Assembly: GCA_017474765.1 (NCBI GenBank)
Contig: JAFVGW010000054.1
Location: 39,476 to 103,475, forward strand
From: Salinivirgaceae bacterium
GTDB taxonomy: Bacteria; Bacteroidota; Bacteroidia; Bacteroidales; SZUA-534
Direction: 5' to 3'
Length of the DNA stretch: 64,000 nucleotides
Part shown: piece after piece, positions 39,635-47,576 of the stretch
Numbering within the stretch: the stretch's first letter is position 1
How the letters are laid out: each line of letters starts with the position of its first letter
Notes under the pieces: model-generated
Database searches by the model: none
The model's input: only the letters and a program-made list of their open reading frames with translations
What the model was told of the DNA's origin: nothing
Position numbers and translations under genes: made by a program

Positions 39635-40014
39635 AGCCTTTCGTTTTTAGACATACAAACATACAATATTTCAGCGGATTCTCATCTGTTCGGCAGGGGT
39701 TTTGTTTCCTCCACACCAACAATCACCGCACCAATGCCCGCCCTCGCCGCCTGTACAAACGTGGCGCGCCGCGTCTCTACGCCATTGGCACATCATTTAA
39801 CCCTGCAAGGCCGCCATTTACGGCAGCCTTGTGGTGTTTTTCATTGTGTTTTCCAAGTGTTAGTGGCACTATCCTTCTACCTATTGCGCTAGGTGGCATT
39901 ATTAGTGACTTTAAGTAACAGTCAGATTAATTATTTCACCATTAAGTTTCCTTTATTTAATAACAAACATTAAAACTATCGCGGTGACAGACATTCTTAT
40001 AACATGGACATTAA
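39635..40014. other. Intergenic region with one imperfect hairpin
   Basis: 380 bp without a credible gene. An imperfect stem around 39808-39832 (CAAGGC-c-GCC / GGC-a-GCCTTG, loop ATTTAC) is followed by a T-rich stretch. No + strand gene precedes it, so its role is unclear. The DUF3791 cassette promoter should lie at the left edge, but no TAnnTTTG match stands out. Confidence 0.4.
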
Positions 40015-40983
40015 CTAAAAGTATCTTAACTGATAATCAGGATGATTCTTTTTAAATTGCATCAAATGTTCTATTAATAGAGAATCCTGCGTTTTGTGAG
40101 CATAATACGCAATCTCATTTATATTCAAATACCCTTTCTCCGAAAATGACCGTTTTTTTTCTTCTATGTATGCTTGTCCTGGAGTGATCCCCATCTCATT
40201 GCCCAAAAGTGTATAATAATTGTGTTTTGACAACCGCACATCATAATCATCATTACCCGAAACATATAGGCCTTTCCTTCTTTCAAACTCTGTTCTAATT
40301 TCAATAGGTATTCCTGTGGTGTCAAGGCACGCAGTGTCAACCATATAATTAATATAATAATCCAAATAACTTTTGGGATAATATGGATTGTCTATCGCAT
40401 ACATCAACGCTTTCTTGATACGTTCTGTCATATAAATACTATCGCCATATAGGAATTTAAAACTATGGCCGTCAATAATTCTTCTCAATGTGATTTCTTC
40501 AATAAGCGCCAGAACCTTTAATGAATCAGGCCTGTCTAGATCACCAGATTCATAACGATTCTGCAAAATCGTTTTAATTGTTGACAATGGGTAACACGAA
40601 TAGAATTTGTTGTATATATGTTCATCGTTTTTTAAATTTTTTAAAAAGGTTAAGAACCTTTCATAAAAGTCAATTGACATTTTATTTGAAAGGGCAATTT
40701 CATACTCATCTTCATCACATATATACTCTTTGTGATATTCCGAATAGTAACATTTTTGTTCTATTTTCATAATAGTATCTGCATTCTCAATTGGACGGAA
40801 ATAATACCCAATCAAGCGACTCTTTAGCATCTTCGCATTATCTAATAACTGACCGTATATGTTATACGCTTCAGTCTCTGTTCTGGCAACAAAAACATTA
40901 TGCTCCAGCATTTGCTGCGTTTGAGCAGACATTCTTAATGAGAAGATTAAGAAGATTATTGTGTTTATGTTTTTTAGTTTCAT
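40015..40983 (-). CDS. Secreted hypothetical protein, partner of the metallopeptidase-like gene
   Basis: 322 residues. A signal-like N-terminus (KNINTIIFLIFSLRMSAQ) precedes a charged, mostly helical mature protein with no recognised domain. A CYYSEYHKEYICDEDEYEIA segment holds two cysteines. It overlaps the metallopeptidase-like gene by 4 bp (ATGA), so the two are coupled. By position it could be an inhibitor, immunity factor or delivery partner. Very AT-rich, unlike the hydrolase genes on the left. Confidence 0.6.
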   Translation of the reverse strand: MKLKNINTIIFLIFSLRMSAQTQQMLEHNVFVARTETEAYNIYGQLLDNAKMLKSRLIGYYFRPIENADTIMKIEQKCYYSEYHKEYICDEDEYEIALSNKMSIDFYERFLTFLKNLKNDEHIYNKFYSCYPLSTIKTILQNRYESGDLDRPDSLKVLALIEEITLRRIIDGHSFKFLYGDSIYMTERIKKALMYAIDNPYYPKSYLDYYINYMVDTACLDTTGIPIEIRTEFERRKGLYVSGNDDYDVRLSKHNYYTLLGNEMGITPGQAYIEEKKRSFSEKGYLNINEIAYYAHKTQDSLLIEHLMQFKKNHPDYQLRYF

Positions 40984-42524
40984 TTTTTTGTATTTATTCG
41001 TTTAATAATATGTTCACGTATTATATTTATCTGCCACGAGTAAAAGTCTAAAAGTGGGTTTGAATTCTTTATTGCTTCATCAGAATAACTCATAATATTT
41101 GTATTAGAGTATTGCATTCTCTTATTTTTTGCTTCATTTCTAAGATTTGATGGAATAAGGCCTATATTGACAACATATTCATCCAACCCGCTGCAATGCC
41201 CCAACTCATGGGGTGGAACTCTTTTGTCGTATTCAGCTTTCATAACAACCATGTTTCCGTTTAACAATGGTTCTACCGCATAGCCACTTGCCCCAATATC
41301 TTGTGTTGTAATAATAAAATAGTACTCATCTTCCTTATATCCCGGATTACTCCTTAATGTATTAACCACACTCTTATCCTTTGAGTTTATTTTCAAAGAA
41401 TAATCTACATCAATTGATAATTTTATTTCTCGTCCTCTTTGCCATGACACATTGATAGTATTATATACTGCATTAATATCATTTAATAAAACCGAAAAAT
41501 CCACATTATTCTCATCATCGTTGATTGTTACAAGGTTTAATGTAGGTTTAAGTAAAGGTTCATTGATCTGTCGGAATTCAATTTGTCCTTTGATATTTCC
41601 ATCAACGTCCTTAATATCAAGAATAGTACCACTTGGTGGCGTTTGGATTAAGAATTCGCTTCCAAGTACAACATTGTTGTCTTCTATGACATAACATAAT
41701 GGACTCGGATTCATTACTTTAGGAATCGCATCAAGTAAAAGTCTCACTTTACATGGTTTTTTATAATGTACAATAGGTATTTTGTAACTATCCCCTAACA
41801 CATCGAAATCGCCCATCTTCATAGTATTATTTTGGGCTCTCAATGAAGGATAAATACTTTCATTTCCAAACGATGTTGAATAATAATCTTCTATAAAGTA
41901 CCCTGTTTCTGTATTACTGCTACTTCTAACTATTGTTACAAATGGAGAGATATTTGCAGTCGAAATAACTCCTTTTGTTATTATAGGAGAATTATCAAAA
42001 GCTATTTCGTAAATTAACGATTCTCCTTTATTTCTTAAAGAATACTCTTTCCACTCCAATGTTAATTCAGTGTCTTCTTGATTGTCAATTTTTATTGAAC
42101 TAATCATGTAAGAGCATTGCTCATTGCGGTTAAATAGCTTATTTATATCATCATACCCATTTTGTTTTTCATCCAAAGTAAGAAATATCGGACGTAATGA
42201 AACTGTATTTCCCGACAATTCGATTCTATTAATATTATCGCCCCTTTTATCTTCTTTTATAATACAATTTGCATCGCCTTTTTGTTTATATGCAATATTT
42301 GGTTCTACTCTTACAAGTTCGATTACATACGAAGGGAAGCAACCTGTATTATCGTTATAATACAGATGTACTCTTTGTTTCTTTTGATAGTTTGTAAACG
42401 TAACTTTTTTCTCCTTAGTTCCATCGATGTTCCAAACAATTTCAGGTATTTTCCCTTTATCTACATCATTTTTAACCAACATAGTTGAAATACTATAATC
42501 ATTTGCACCTGCTAATACAAACAC
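40980..42524 (-). CDS. Metallopeptidase-like protein with HELGH zinc motif (N-terminus uncertain)
   Basis: Up to 514 residues. Near the C-terminus, PPHELGHCSGLDEY is an extended HExxHxxG zinc site with an acidic third-ligand candidate, and SNTNIMSYSDEA about 40 residues later fits a metzincin Met-turn. The ~400 residues before it are beta-rich and unrecognised. The frame has only a GTG at 42524. Directly upstream it continues in the same frame, past a TAA at 42573-42575, into the fragment 42573-42878. So this may be the C-terminal half of a once-larger secreted protein. The peptidase site itself looks intact. Confidence 0.6.
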   Translation of the reverse strand: MFVLAGANDYSISTMLVKNDVDKGKIPEIVWNIDGTKEKKVTFTNYQKKQRVHLYYNDNTGCFPSYVIELVRVEPNIAYKQKGDANCIIKEDKRGDNINRIELSGNTVSLRPIFLTLDEKQNGYDDINKLFNRNEQCSYMISSIKIDNQEDTELTLEWKEYSLRNKGESLIYEIAFDNSPIITKGVISTANISPFVTIVRSSSNTETGYFIEDYYSTSFGNESIYPSLRAQNNTMKMGDFDVLGDSYKIPIVHYKKPCKVRLLLDAIPKVMNPSPLCYVIEDNNVVLGSEFLIQTPPSGTILDIKDVDGNIKGQIEFRQINEPLLKPTLNLVTINDDENNVDFSVLLNDINAVYNTINVSWQRGREIKLSIDVDYSLKINSKDKSVVNTLRSNPGYKEDEYYFIITTQDIGASGYAVEPLLNGNMVVMKAEYDKRVPPHELGHCSGLDEYVVNIGLIPSNLRNEAKNKRMQYSNTNIMSYSDEAIKNSNPLLDFYSWQINIIREHIIKRINTKK

Positions 42525-42572
42525 TTCAATAGTCTTAAAATCATAATTTTTTAATTGTTCATTTTTTAATTG

Positions 42573-42878
42573 TTATGTAGTATCAAACTGATCTTTAATT
42601 AATTTCAAATCAAATTTTAAAGCTTTTTTACCATTTATTGTTATGTAGTATTCTTTATTTATTGCTTCACTCTCCTCATCTTCCACCAACCACCTAACAA
42701 TACCTTCCTGCGGGTTGTGGATATAGTCCCACTGGTATTTGTAGAGTTCTGAGTTGGTGCCGTTGTAGTCCATAAGGTTGCGAGTGGTGCCCTGCTGCGC
42801 GGTGTAAAGGTTATCGCTGCTGAAGGTGTGCCACAGGCGGAAGGCGCCGTGGGCGATATGTGTTCGCGTTGTTGTCAT
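42573..42878 (-). pseudogene. Decayed metallopeptidase fragment upstream of 40980-42524
   Basis: 101 codons. HGAFRLWHTFSSDNLYTAQQ, GTTRNLMDYNGTNSELYKYQ and WDYIHNPQEG match the C-terminal part of Bacteroidetes secreted metallopeptidases, which normally begin HELGHGAFRLWHTF. Here the zinc motif is damaged (THIAHGAF), and everything N-terminal is lost. The sequence is GC-rich to about 42690, then AT-rich to its TAA. The frame continues after that stop into the next gene. An ATG exists at 42878, but it lies only 5 bp beyond a TAACTTTG box. Confidence 0.65.
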
Positions 42879-42956
42879 AGGCCAAAGTTAAAAAACTTTT
42901 TGCACTATTGCGCAGACGGCGTTGAATGGGAATAGGTTGCGTGCGGGCGAAAAAAA

Positions 42957-43003
42957 TCATCCCGATAGCCATCGGGACGATAGTTGTCGGGATGATAGTT
43001 ATC
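42957..43003. repeat. CCCGATA palindromic element, compound copy 3
   Basis: ATCCCGATAGCCATCGGGA followed by related half-sites (GATAGTTGTCGGGATGATAG, GTTATC). It lies between the decayed peptidase fragment and the lipoprotein gene, and shares its core with the copies at 34120 and 38658. Confidence 0.65.
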
Positions 43004-43025
43004 AGTAAGTCAATAAATCTGCCAA

Positions 43026-43889
43026 TCAGTTTTTTGTCTCGCGGATGGTGGTGTTTATCATTCGAACCTCGGTCAGGTGGCCGCCCATCCAAACACTCCA
43101 ATACAAGCCGCGTCGGCCGTTTCCACCGTCAAAATCAATCATATATCGGAGGTCGCCCAGGCGGCAGTCGAACGATTGCTCGCCGATTTTCTTTAAGATG
43201 ATTTGCCGGGCGGAGCATACACGTTCGTTAACATCGGCGCTCGAGAATATTTTTCCGATTCCCCAGTTGTTCATAGGTTTAACCTCTTCCCCATCAACGA
43301 ATGTCATTTCGCCATCGGCATAAAAATGGAATGAAACCAAAGCTTCATCGCTATAGCCTTCAAACTCCGATGCGTCGATGAATCCGTCATGTGCCTTCAG
43401 TTCACGCTCTTCGCCATATTGCGGTGCCTTGCGGAATGCGGCGCTTTTCACTATCAGATTGCAAGGGCGCTTGCTCATTACGTAGGCCTCCAGCACGTGC
43501 GATTTTCCCACAGTGTCTAAATCGACGCGCAGAGTTGTCTTTTTGTTGACAACGGGAGCCGACATTGATGTTACGATGCTCGATGTTGTGTATCTGACAT
43601 TTAGAAAAAGTGTCGTGGTATCTGTGGAGATGCTGTCAACCACCACAACCAATTGGTCGTAAGCACTGAAGTCGGCCGAAGGCTTTATGCTGTCGTCACC
43701 AAACGACCAACCGCAGCCAGCCCAGTTTTCATTGTAGTGCATACAATGCTTTTCATGGTCATATTCGCCGTACCAGGTCAGATTCACCTCGTTGGGGTCA
43801 AGTTCGAATTTTGCTTTGTCAGTAACGTTGCAGGCAACGGCGACAAAGGCAACTGTCAATATCGATATTTTACTGATAATCTTATTCAT
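43026..43889 (-). CDS. Lipoprotein, hypothetical
   Basis: 287 residues. Lipoprotein signal (ISILTVAFVAVACNV). The mature protein is beta-rich: YDQLVVVVDSISTDTTTLFL, KTTLRVDLDTVGKSHVLEAY and CNLIVKSAAFRK suggest a galactose-binding or CIA30-like jelly roll in the middle, with no enzymatic motif. The C-terminal part (MNNWGIGKIFSSADVNERVC) is unrecognised. The open frame extends 33 codons further, but ATG 43889 begins the signal peptide. Confidence 0.65.
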   Translation of the reverse strand: MNKIISKISILTVAFVAVACNVTDKAKFELDPNEVNLTWYGEYDHEKHCMHYNENWAGCGWSFGDDSIKPSADFSAYDQLVVVVDSISTDTTTLFLNVRYTTSSIVTSMSAPVVNKKTTLRVDLDTVGKSHVLEAYVMSKRPCNLIVKSAAFRKAPQYGEERELKAHDGFIDASEFEGYSDEALVSFHFYADGEMTFVDGEEVKPMNNWGIGKIFSSADVNERVCSARQIILKKIGEQSFDCRLGDLRYMIDFDGGNGRRGLYWSVWMGGHLTEVRMINTTIRETKN

Positions 43890-44395
43890 ATATATATTAT
43901 TGTTGTCAGAATTTGTGTCCACAATCATTTTGCCTTTCGTCGTTATTCGCAGATATTCTAAATTGCTGTCAACCAACATTTTTCTCACTCTCCCTGGCTT
44001 CTTGTCTTACAGATTGTTGCGTTCACATTGCTGCGAGAAAGTTGCCGTTTCCAGTGAGCATTTTTCTTATGCAAAGAAACCAATAAATCGGTTTCCCGCC
44101 GTCTTTTTAGTAAAAAAACATCGTGTGAACGGTTGATGGCAGGCCATTTATTGGCGGAACTCAATCGCCATGGAAGGATGAAAATTGACAAAGAGAGATA
44201 GAGAAAAGACCAAGGTGATAGAATGGCAGCACAGAATAATTATATTTGTATGACATTTGCTCGGTAAAACATCCGGGCAAATTGGTGCAAATTTGAAATA
44301 TGGATATATATTGTCGAAATTCGAATAGCAGAAACAATTACGAGCCATCGATGACAAACATCCAACATCTGTAAAAATCACAAAAAGAGCCAAAT
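43890..44395. other. Divergent intergenic region
   Basis: 506 bp between the divergent lipoprotein genes. A TATATTTG box lies at 44241-44248 on the + strand, which would give the gene at 44396 a leader of about 140 nt. No structured RNA or small gene was recognised. Confidence 0.45.
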
Positions 44396-45997
44396 ATGGA
44401 ACGAATCAGGACAAAATTATTATTTGCAGCTTGCCTGCTGACCTTGGTTGGCTGCATGAAAGACAACGTTGAAATCGACGAGATTAAGTACACTCGGATG
44501 CCGAACCTTTCCGCACCGGTATTTCACGCCAACGTTGACTACAACGGCATTTTCAAACATTTGGCAAAAAACAAGCCTCAAAACAATGCCAAAGTCGAAT
44601 TCGGCAGCGACGGACTCATCTATCTGACATACAAAAAAAACTACGAGGTTTCGTGGAATTCAGTTGCCGACATCAACAACATTTATTGGTCAAACAACCA
44701 GTTATTCCCGACAGTTGCAGGCAAAGAAGTCACGCACAACATAACGGACAGAATAACAATGAATGCCGACAGCACCCAACGGTTCGACACAATAGTAATA
44801 TCAAAATCAACCATGACAGTGAAAGCCGCGAAATTGGATGTTGACGGTGTTGGAACAATGGTTATCCCCGAGATGACCAAAGACGGCAAAACACTGAAAG
44901 TCAGTTGGAAGCTCAACGAGGGAACGGAACAGACCATCGACGTTGCAGGCTACAAAATCGTTCCCGGACAATCAGCCAAAACCAGTTACATGACTACTGA
45001 TATTTCATTGGAAGGAACTGCCTCGGCCACCTCAACAACATCGCGCCTCAATATTGAAATGACGATGACCGACATTGTTCCGCAAGTGATTTTCGGATAT
45101 TTCGGCACCAAAGAAGCCCTCAACCGTCAATCAATGATGAATATCAGTTTCTTCCAAAGCCACGAATTCCCTGATGAGATTGAATTCACAGGCGCATTCA
45201 TCAATCTCGATGTCAACAACTGGACAGGCACACCGTTCAACCTGAAAATGAACGACCGTTTTATTGTCAAGAGCAACAAAGACTCATTGCCTGTCAGTCT
45301 GCTGAAAGACAGCGCATTATACATTGAGCAGATTGATTATGCCGATTACCGCGCCGACGGCAAATACGACCCGAAGCACAACTATTTCCTGATTGACACC
45401 ACCAACTCCAACCTCAACGCCATACTGAACTGCTCGCCAAACAGTTACGACTACACTCTGGACATAACCACAAATCCGCACGGAGAGCAGTCGGAGAATT
45501 TCCTGACCGAGGAGTCGAAACTTGTGGCCGACATACAACTATACATTCCATTCTGGCTGAAAATCACCGAATTAACACGTGAAGACACCATCGACTTCGA
45601 CCTGAACAGCATCATTCTCGATGCCGACAACGCCAAATATGTTGACTCCATAACCCTATATTTCGATTTCAACAACGGTTTCCCGATAACTCTATGGTCA
45701 CAAGCCTACCTTGTTGATGAAAAAAATATGGTTGTCGATTCGTTGTTCAACGGCCGCGAGCAATTATGGAACACTCCGCAGTTAGACCAGAACAAACGGG
45801 TGTCGAAATGGGCGGCAACCCACAGCCGCGTTTCAATGGACAATGAGAAAATTGTGGACTGCTCAAAAAAAGATGTGAAGAAAATAATACTCCACACAGG
45901 AATATCAACCACCGACGCCCCGAACCAATATCTGAAGTTTTATAAAGAATACGGGTTGACAATGAATTTATCGTTCGAAGTATTAAGTAAAAAGTAA
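44396..45997 (+). CDS. Large lipoprotein, partner of a DUF5723 barrel
   Basis: 533 residues. Lipoprotein signal (LLFAACLLTLVGCMKDN). The mature chain is beta-rich with alternating strands (ITLYFDFNNGFPITLWSQAY, DVKKIILHTGIS) and no known catalytic motif. Its stop overlaps the start of the DUF5723 gene (TAATG), so the two are translated together and probably form one outer-membrane assembly. No family is recognised. Confidence 0.75.
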   Translation: MERIRTKLLFAACLLTLVGCMKDNVEIDEIKYTRMPNLSAPVFHANVDYNGIFKHLAKNKPQNNAKVEFGSDGLIYLTYKKNYEVSWNSVADINNIYWSNNQLFPTVAGKEVTHNITDRITMNADSTQRFDTIVISKSTMTVKAAKLDVDGVGTMVIPEMTKDGKTLKVSWKLNEGTEQTIDVAGYKIVPGQSAKTSYMTTDISLEGTASATSTTSRLNIEMTMTDIVPQVIFGYFGTKEALNRQSMMNISFFQSHEFPDEIEFTGAFINLDVNNWTGTPFNLKMNDRFIVKSNKDSLPVSLLKDSALYIEQIDYADYRADGKYDPKHNYFLIDTTNSNLNAILNCSPNSYDYTLDITTNPHGEQSENFLTEESKLVADIQLYIPFWLKITELTREDTIDFDLNSIILDADNAKYVDSITLYFDFNNGFPITLWSQAYLVDEKNMVVDSLFNGREQLWNTPQLDQNKRVSKWAATHSRVSMDNEKIVDCSKKDVKKIILHTGISTTDAPNQYLKFYKEYGLTMNLSFEVLSKK

Positions 45998-47445
45998 TGG
46001 ATATGAAAAGATATATAACATCCCTTCTGATTGCGCTGCTGGCCATGAACGCCACCGCGCAGACATCGTTGTCGCTCTATCATCTGGAGGTTGTTCCTCA
46101 GTCGTCGATGCTGAATCCTGCCAAGGCGCCGCGCTGCAATGTTTTTGTCGGCATGCCAGGCACAAACATATCGCTGCACGGCGAGACAAACATAAAAATG
46201 TCGGAAATGTTCCAGAAGGTGAACGGCCAATGGAAATCCCTCACCGACAATGATTTCGACTACTCCGACATCAACCGCCGCATAAAAAAAGGCACGCGAA
46301 TCAACACGCAGATGAACATTGGGCTGATAAATGTCGGCTGGCGACAAGCAGAGAACTATTGGACCGTTAACTGGAACGTCCGCGCAAGTGCAGGAATATC
46401 TGTTCCCAAAGCAGTCCTCACAATGCTCGACAAAGGTCTGCCCGATGGCAGCCGTCTCGATTTCAGTTATTTACGCGCCAACATGATTTCATACCACGAA
46501 CTGTCAGTTGGCTACACCCGCGCAATCGACGAGCAACTGAGCGTGGGCGGACGGCTGAAATACCTTTCAGGCGTTTTTGCGGCCAAGAGCAAATTCAGCA
46601 AGTTTGACGTGACCACAAGCCGCAAACAATGGACATTCGATGTTGACGGCGAGGCCGACCTTTCATTCCCGCTGAAGATGAACCCCGACCCAAACGGAGT
46701 CATCGCCATCGACTCGATTGAATGGAAATGGGATGAGATGAGCACACTGGAGATTGTCGGGCGCACACTCATCGGACTCCACAATCCTGGTGCCGCCATC
46801 GACCTTGGCGCCGAATACAAAATCGATGAGAATTTCAAGGTATCGGCATCTGTCACCGACCTTGGATTCATTGTCTGGCACAAAGACGCCAACAAACTTC
46901 GCGCAAAGAACAAGTATGCTTACGACGGCTTCGAAGTTGAGTTCAACGATTTCTTCGACGGCATCAACCTGTCCGAAAGATTCAGCGATATTGTTGATTC
47001 TGTGGAAAATGCGTTCTCGTCGCACATCACCAAAGAGATTTTTGCAACTGGCGTGCACCCCAACATCTATCTTGGCGGCGAATACACCCCGTTCAAGTTC
47101 ATGAGCGTCGGCGCTGTGTCGCGGACAACCTTCTGGGGAAACGGTGTCACGCAGAATTTCAATTTCTCACTCAACATGAAGCCCTACTCGTTCGTTTCGG
47201 TGATGAACGGATTCAATGTCGATATAAAAGGATGTATAACAGCAGATTTCGGATTCTCAATCAACATGGGGCCACTGCAATACTATCTGATGCTTGATGG
47301 CATTCCCCTTGCCTATCGCCACATCACCATTGAGGGCGACAGAACCTCAATGCCGTACAACTGCTGCGATTTAAGCGTCAACACAGGCTTTAACATTATT
47401 ATTGGCACAAAGGGGCCGAAGCCAAATTTTAATTCAAAATACTGA
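45997..47445 (+). CDS. DUF5723 family outer-membrane barrel protein
   Basis: 482 residues with a signal peptide (RYITSLLIALLAMNATAQ). SSMLNPAKAPRCNVFVGMPG is the DUF5723 opening, and alternating amphipathic strands ending in a terminal aromatic region suggest a FadL/PorV-like beta-barrel. DUF5723 proteins are common in T9SS-bearing Bacteroidetes, but their role is not established. Coupled to the preceding lipoprotein by TAATG and followed by a strong terminator. Confidence 0.8.
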   Translation: MDMKRYITSLLIALLAMNATAQTSLSLYHLEVVPQSSMLNPAKAPRCNVFVGMPGTNISLHGETNIKMSEMFQKVNGQWKSLTDNDFDYSDINRRIKKGTRINTQMNIGLINVGWRQAENYWTVNWNVRASAGISVPKAVLTMLDKGLPDGSRLDFSYLRANMISYHELSVGYTRAIDEQLSVGGRLKYLSGVFAAKSKFSKFDVTTSRKQWTFDVDGEADLSFPLKMNPDPNGVIAIDSIEWKWDEMSTLEIVGRTLIGLHNPGAAIDLGAEYKIDENFKVSASVTDLGFIVWHKDANKLRAKNKYAYDGFEVEFNDFFDGINLSERFSDIVDSVENAFSSHITKEIFATGVHPNIYLGGEYTPFKFMSVGAVSRTTFWGNGVTQNFNFSLNMKPYSFVSVMNGFNVDIKGCITADFGFSINMGPLQYYLMLDGIPLAYRHITIEGDRTSMPYNCCDLSVNTGFNIIIGTKGPKPNFNSKY

Positions 47446-47480
47446 TAGACAAAACCTTGGCACCACACACAAATAATAAG

Positions 47481-47512
47481 CAAGCCCCGACTCAATGCAG
47501 AATCGGGGCTTG
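47481..47512. terminator. Bidirectional rho-independent terminator
   Basis: 10-bp perfect stem CAAGCCCCGA / TCGGGGCTTG with a 12-nt loop, between the convergent DUF5723 and GH9 genes. Confidence 0.75.
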
Positions 47513-47576
47513 TCATTTTATCAAATCATCAAATACTCAATCAGCAACTCCTTCTATCCTTCTATCATTCAATCCT

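Noticed and set aside
40015..42524. Idea that this pair is a classic Rhs toxin-immunity system
   Set aside because: No Rhs/YD core or PAAR/VgrG-type element is present; only a cassette-like layout can be claimed.
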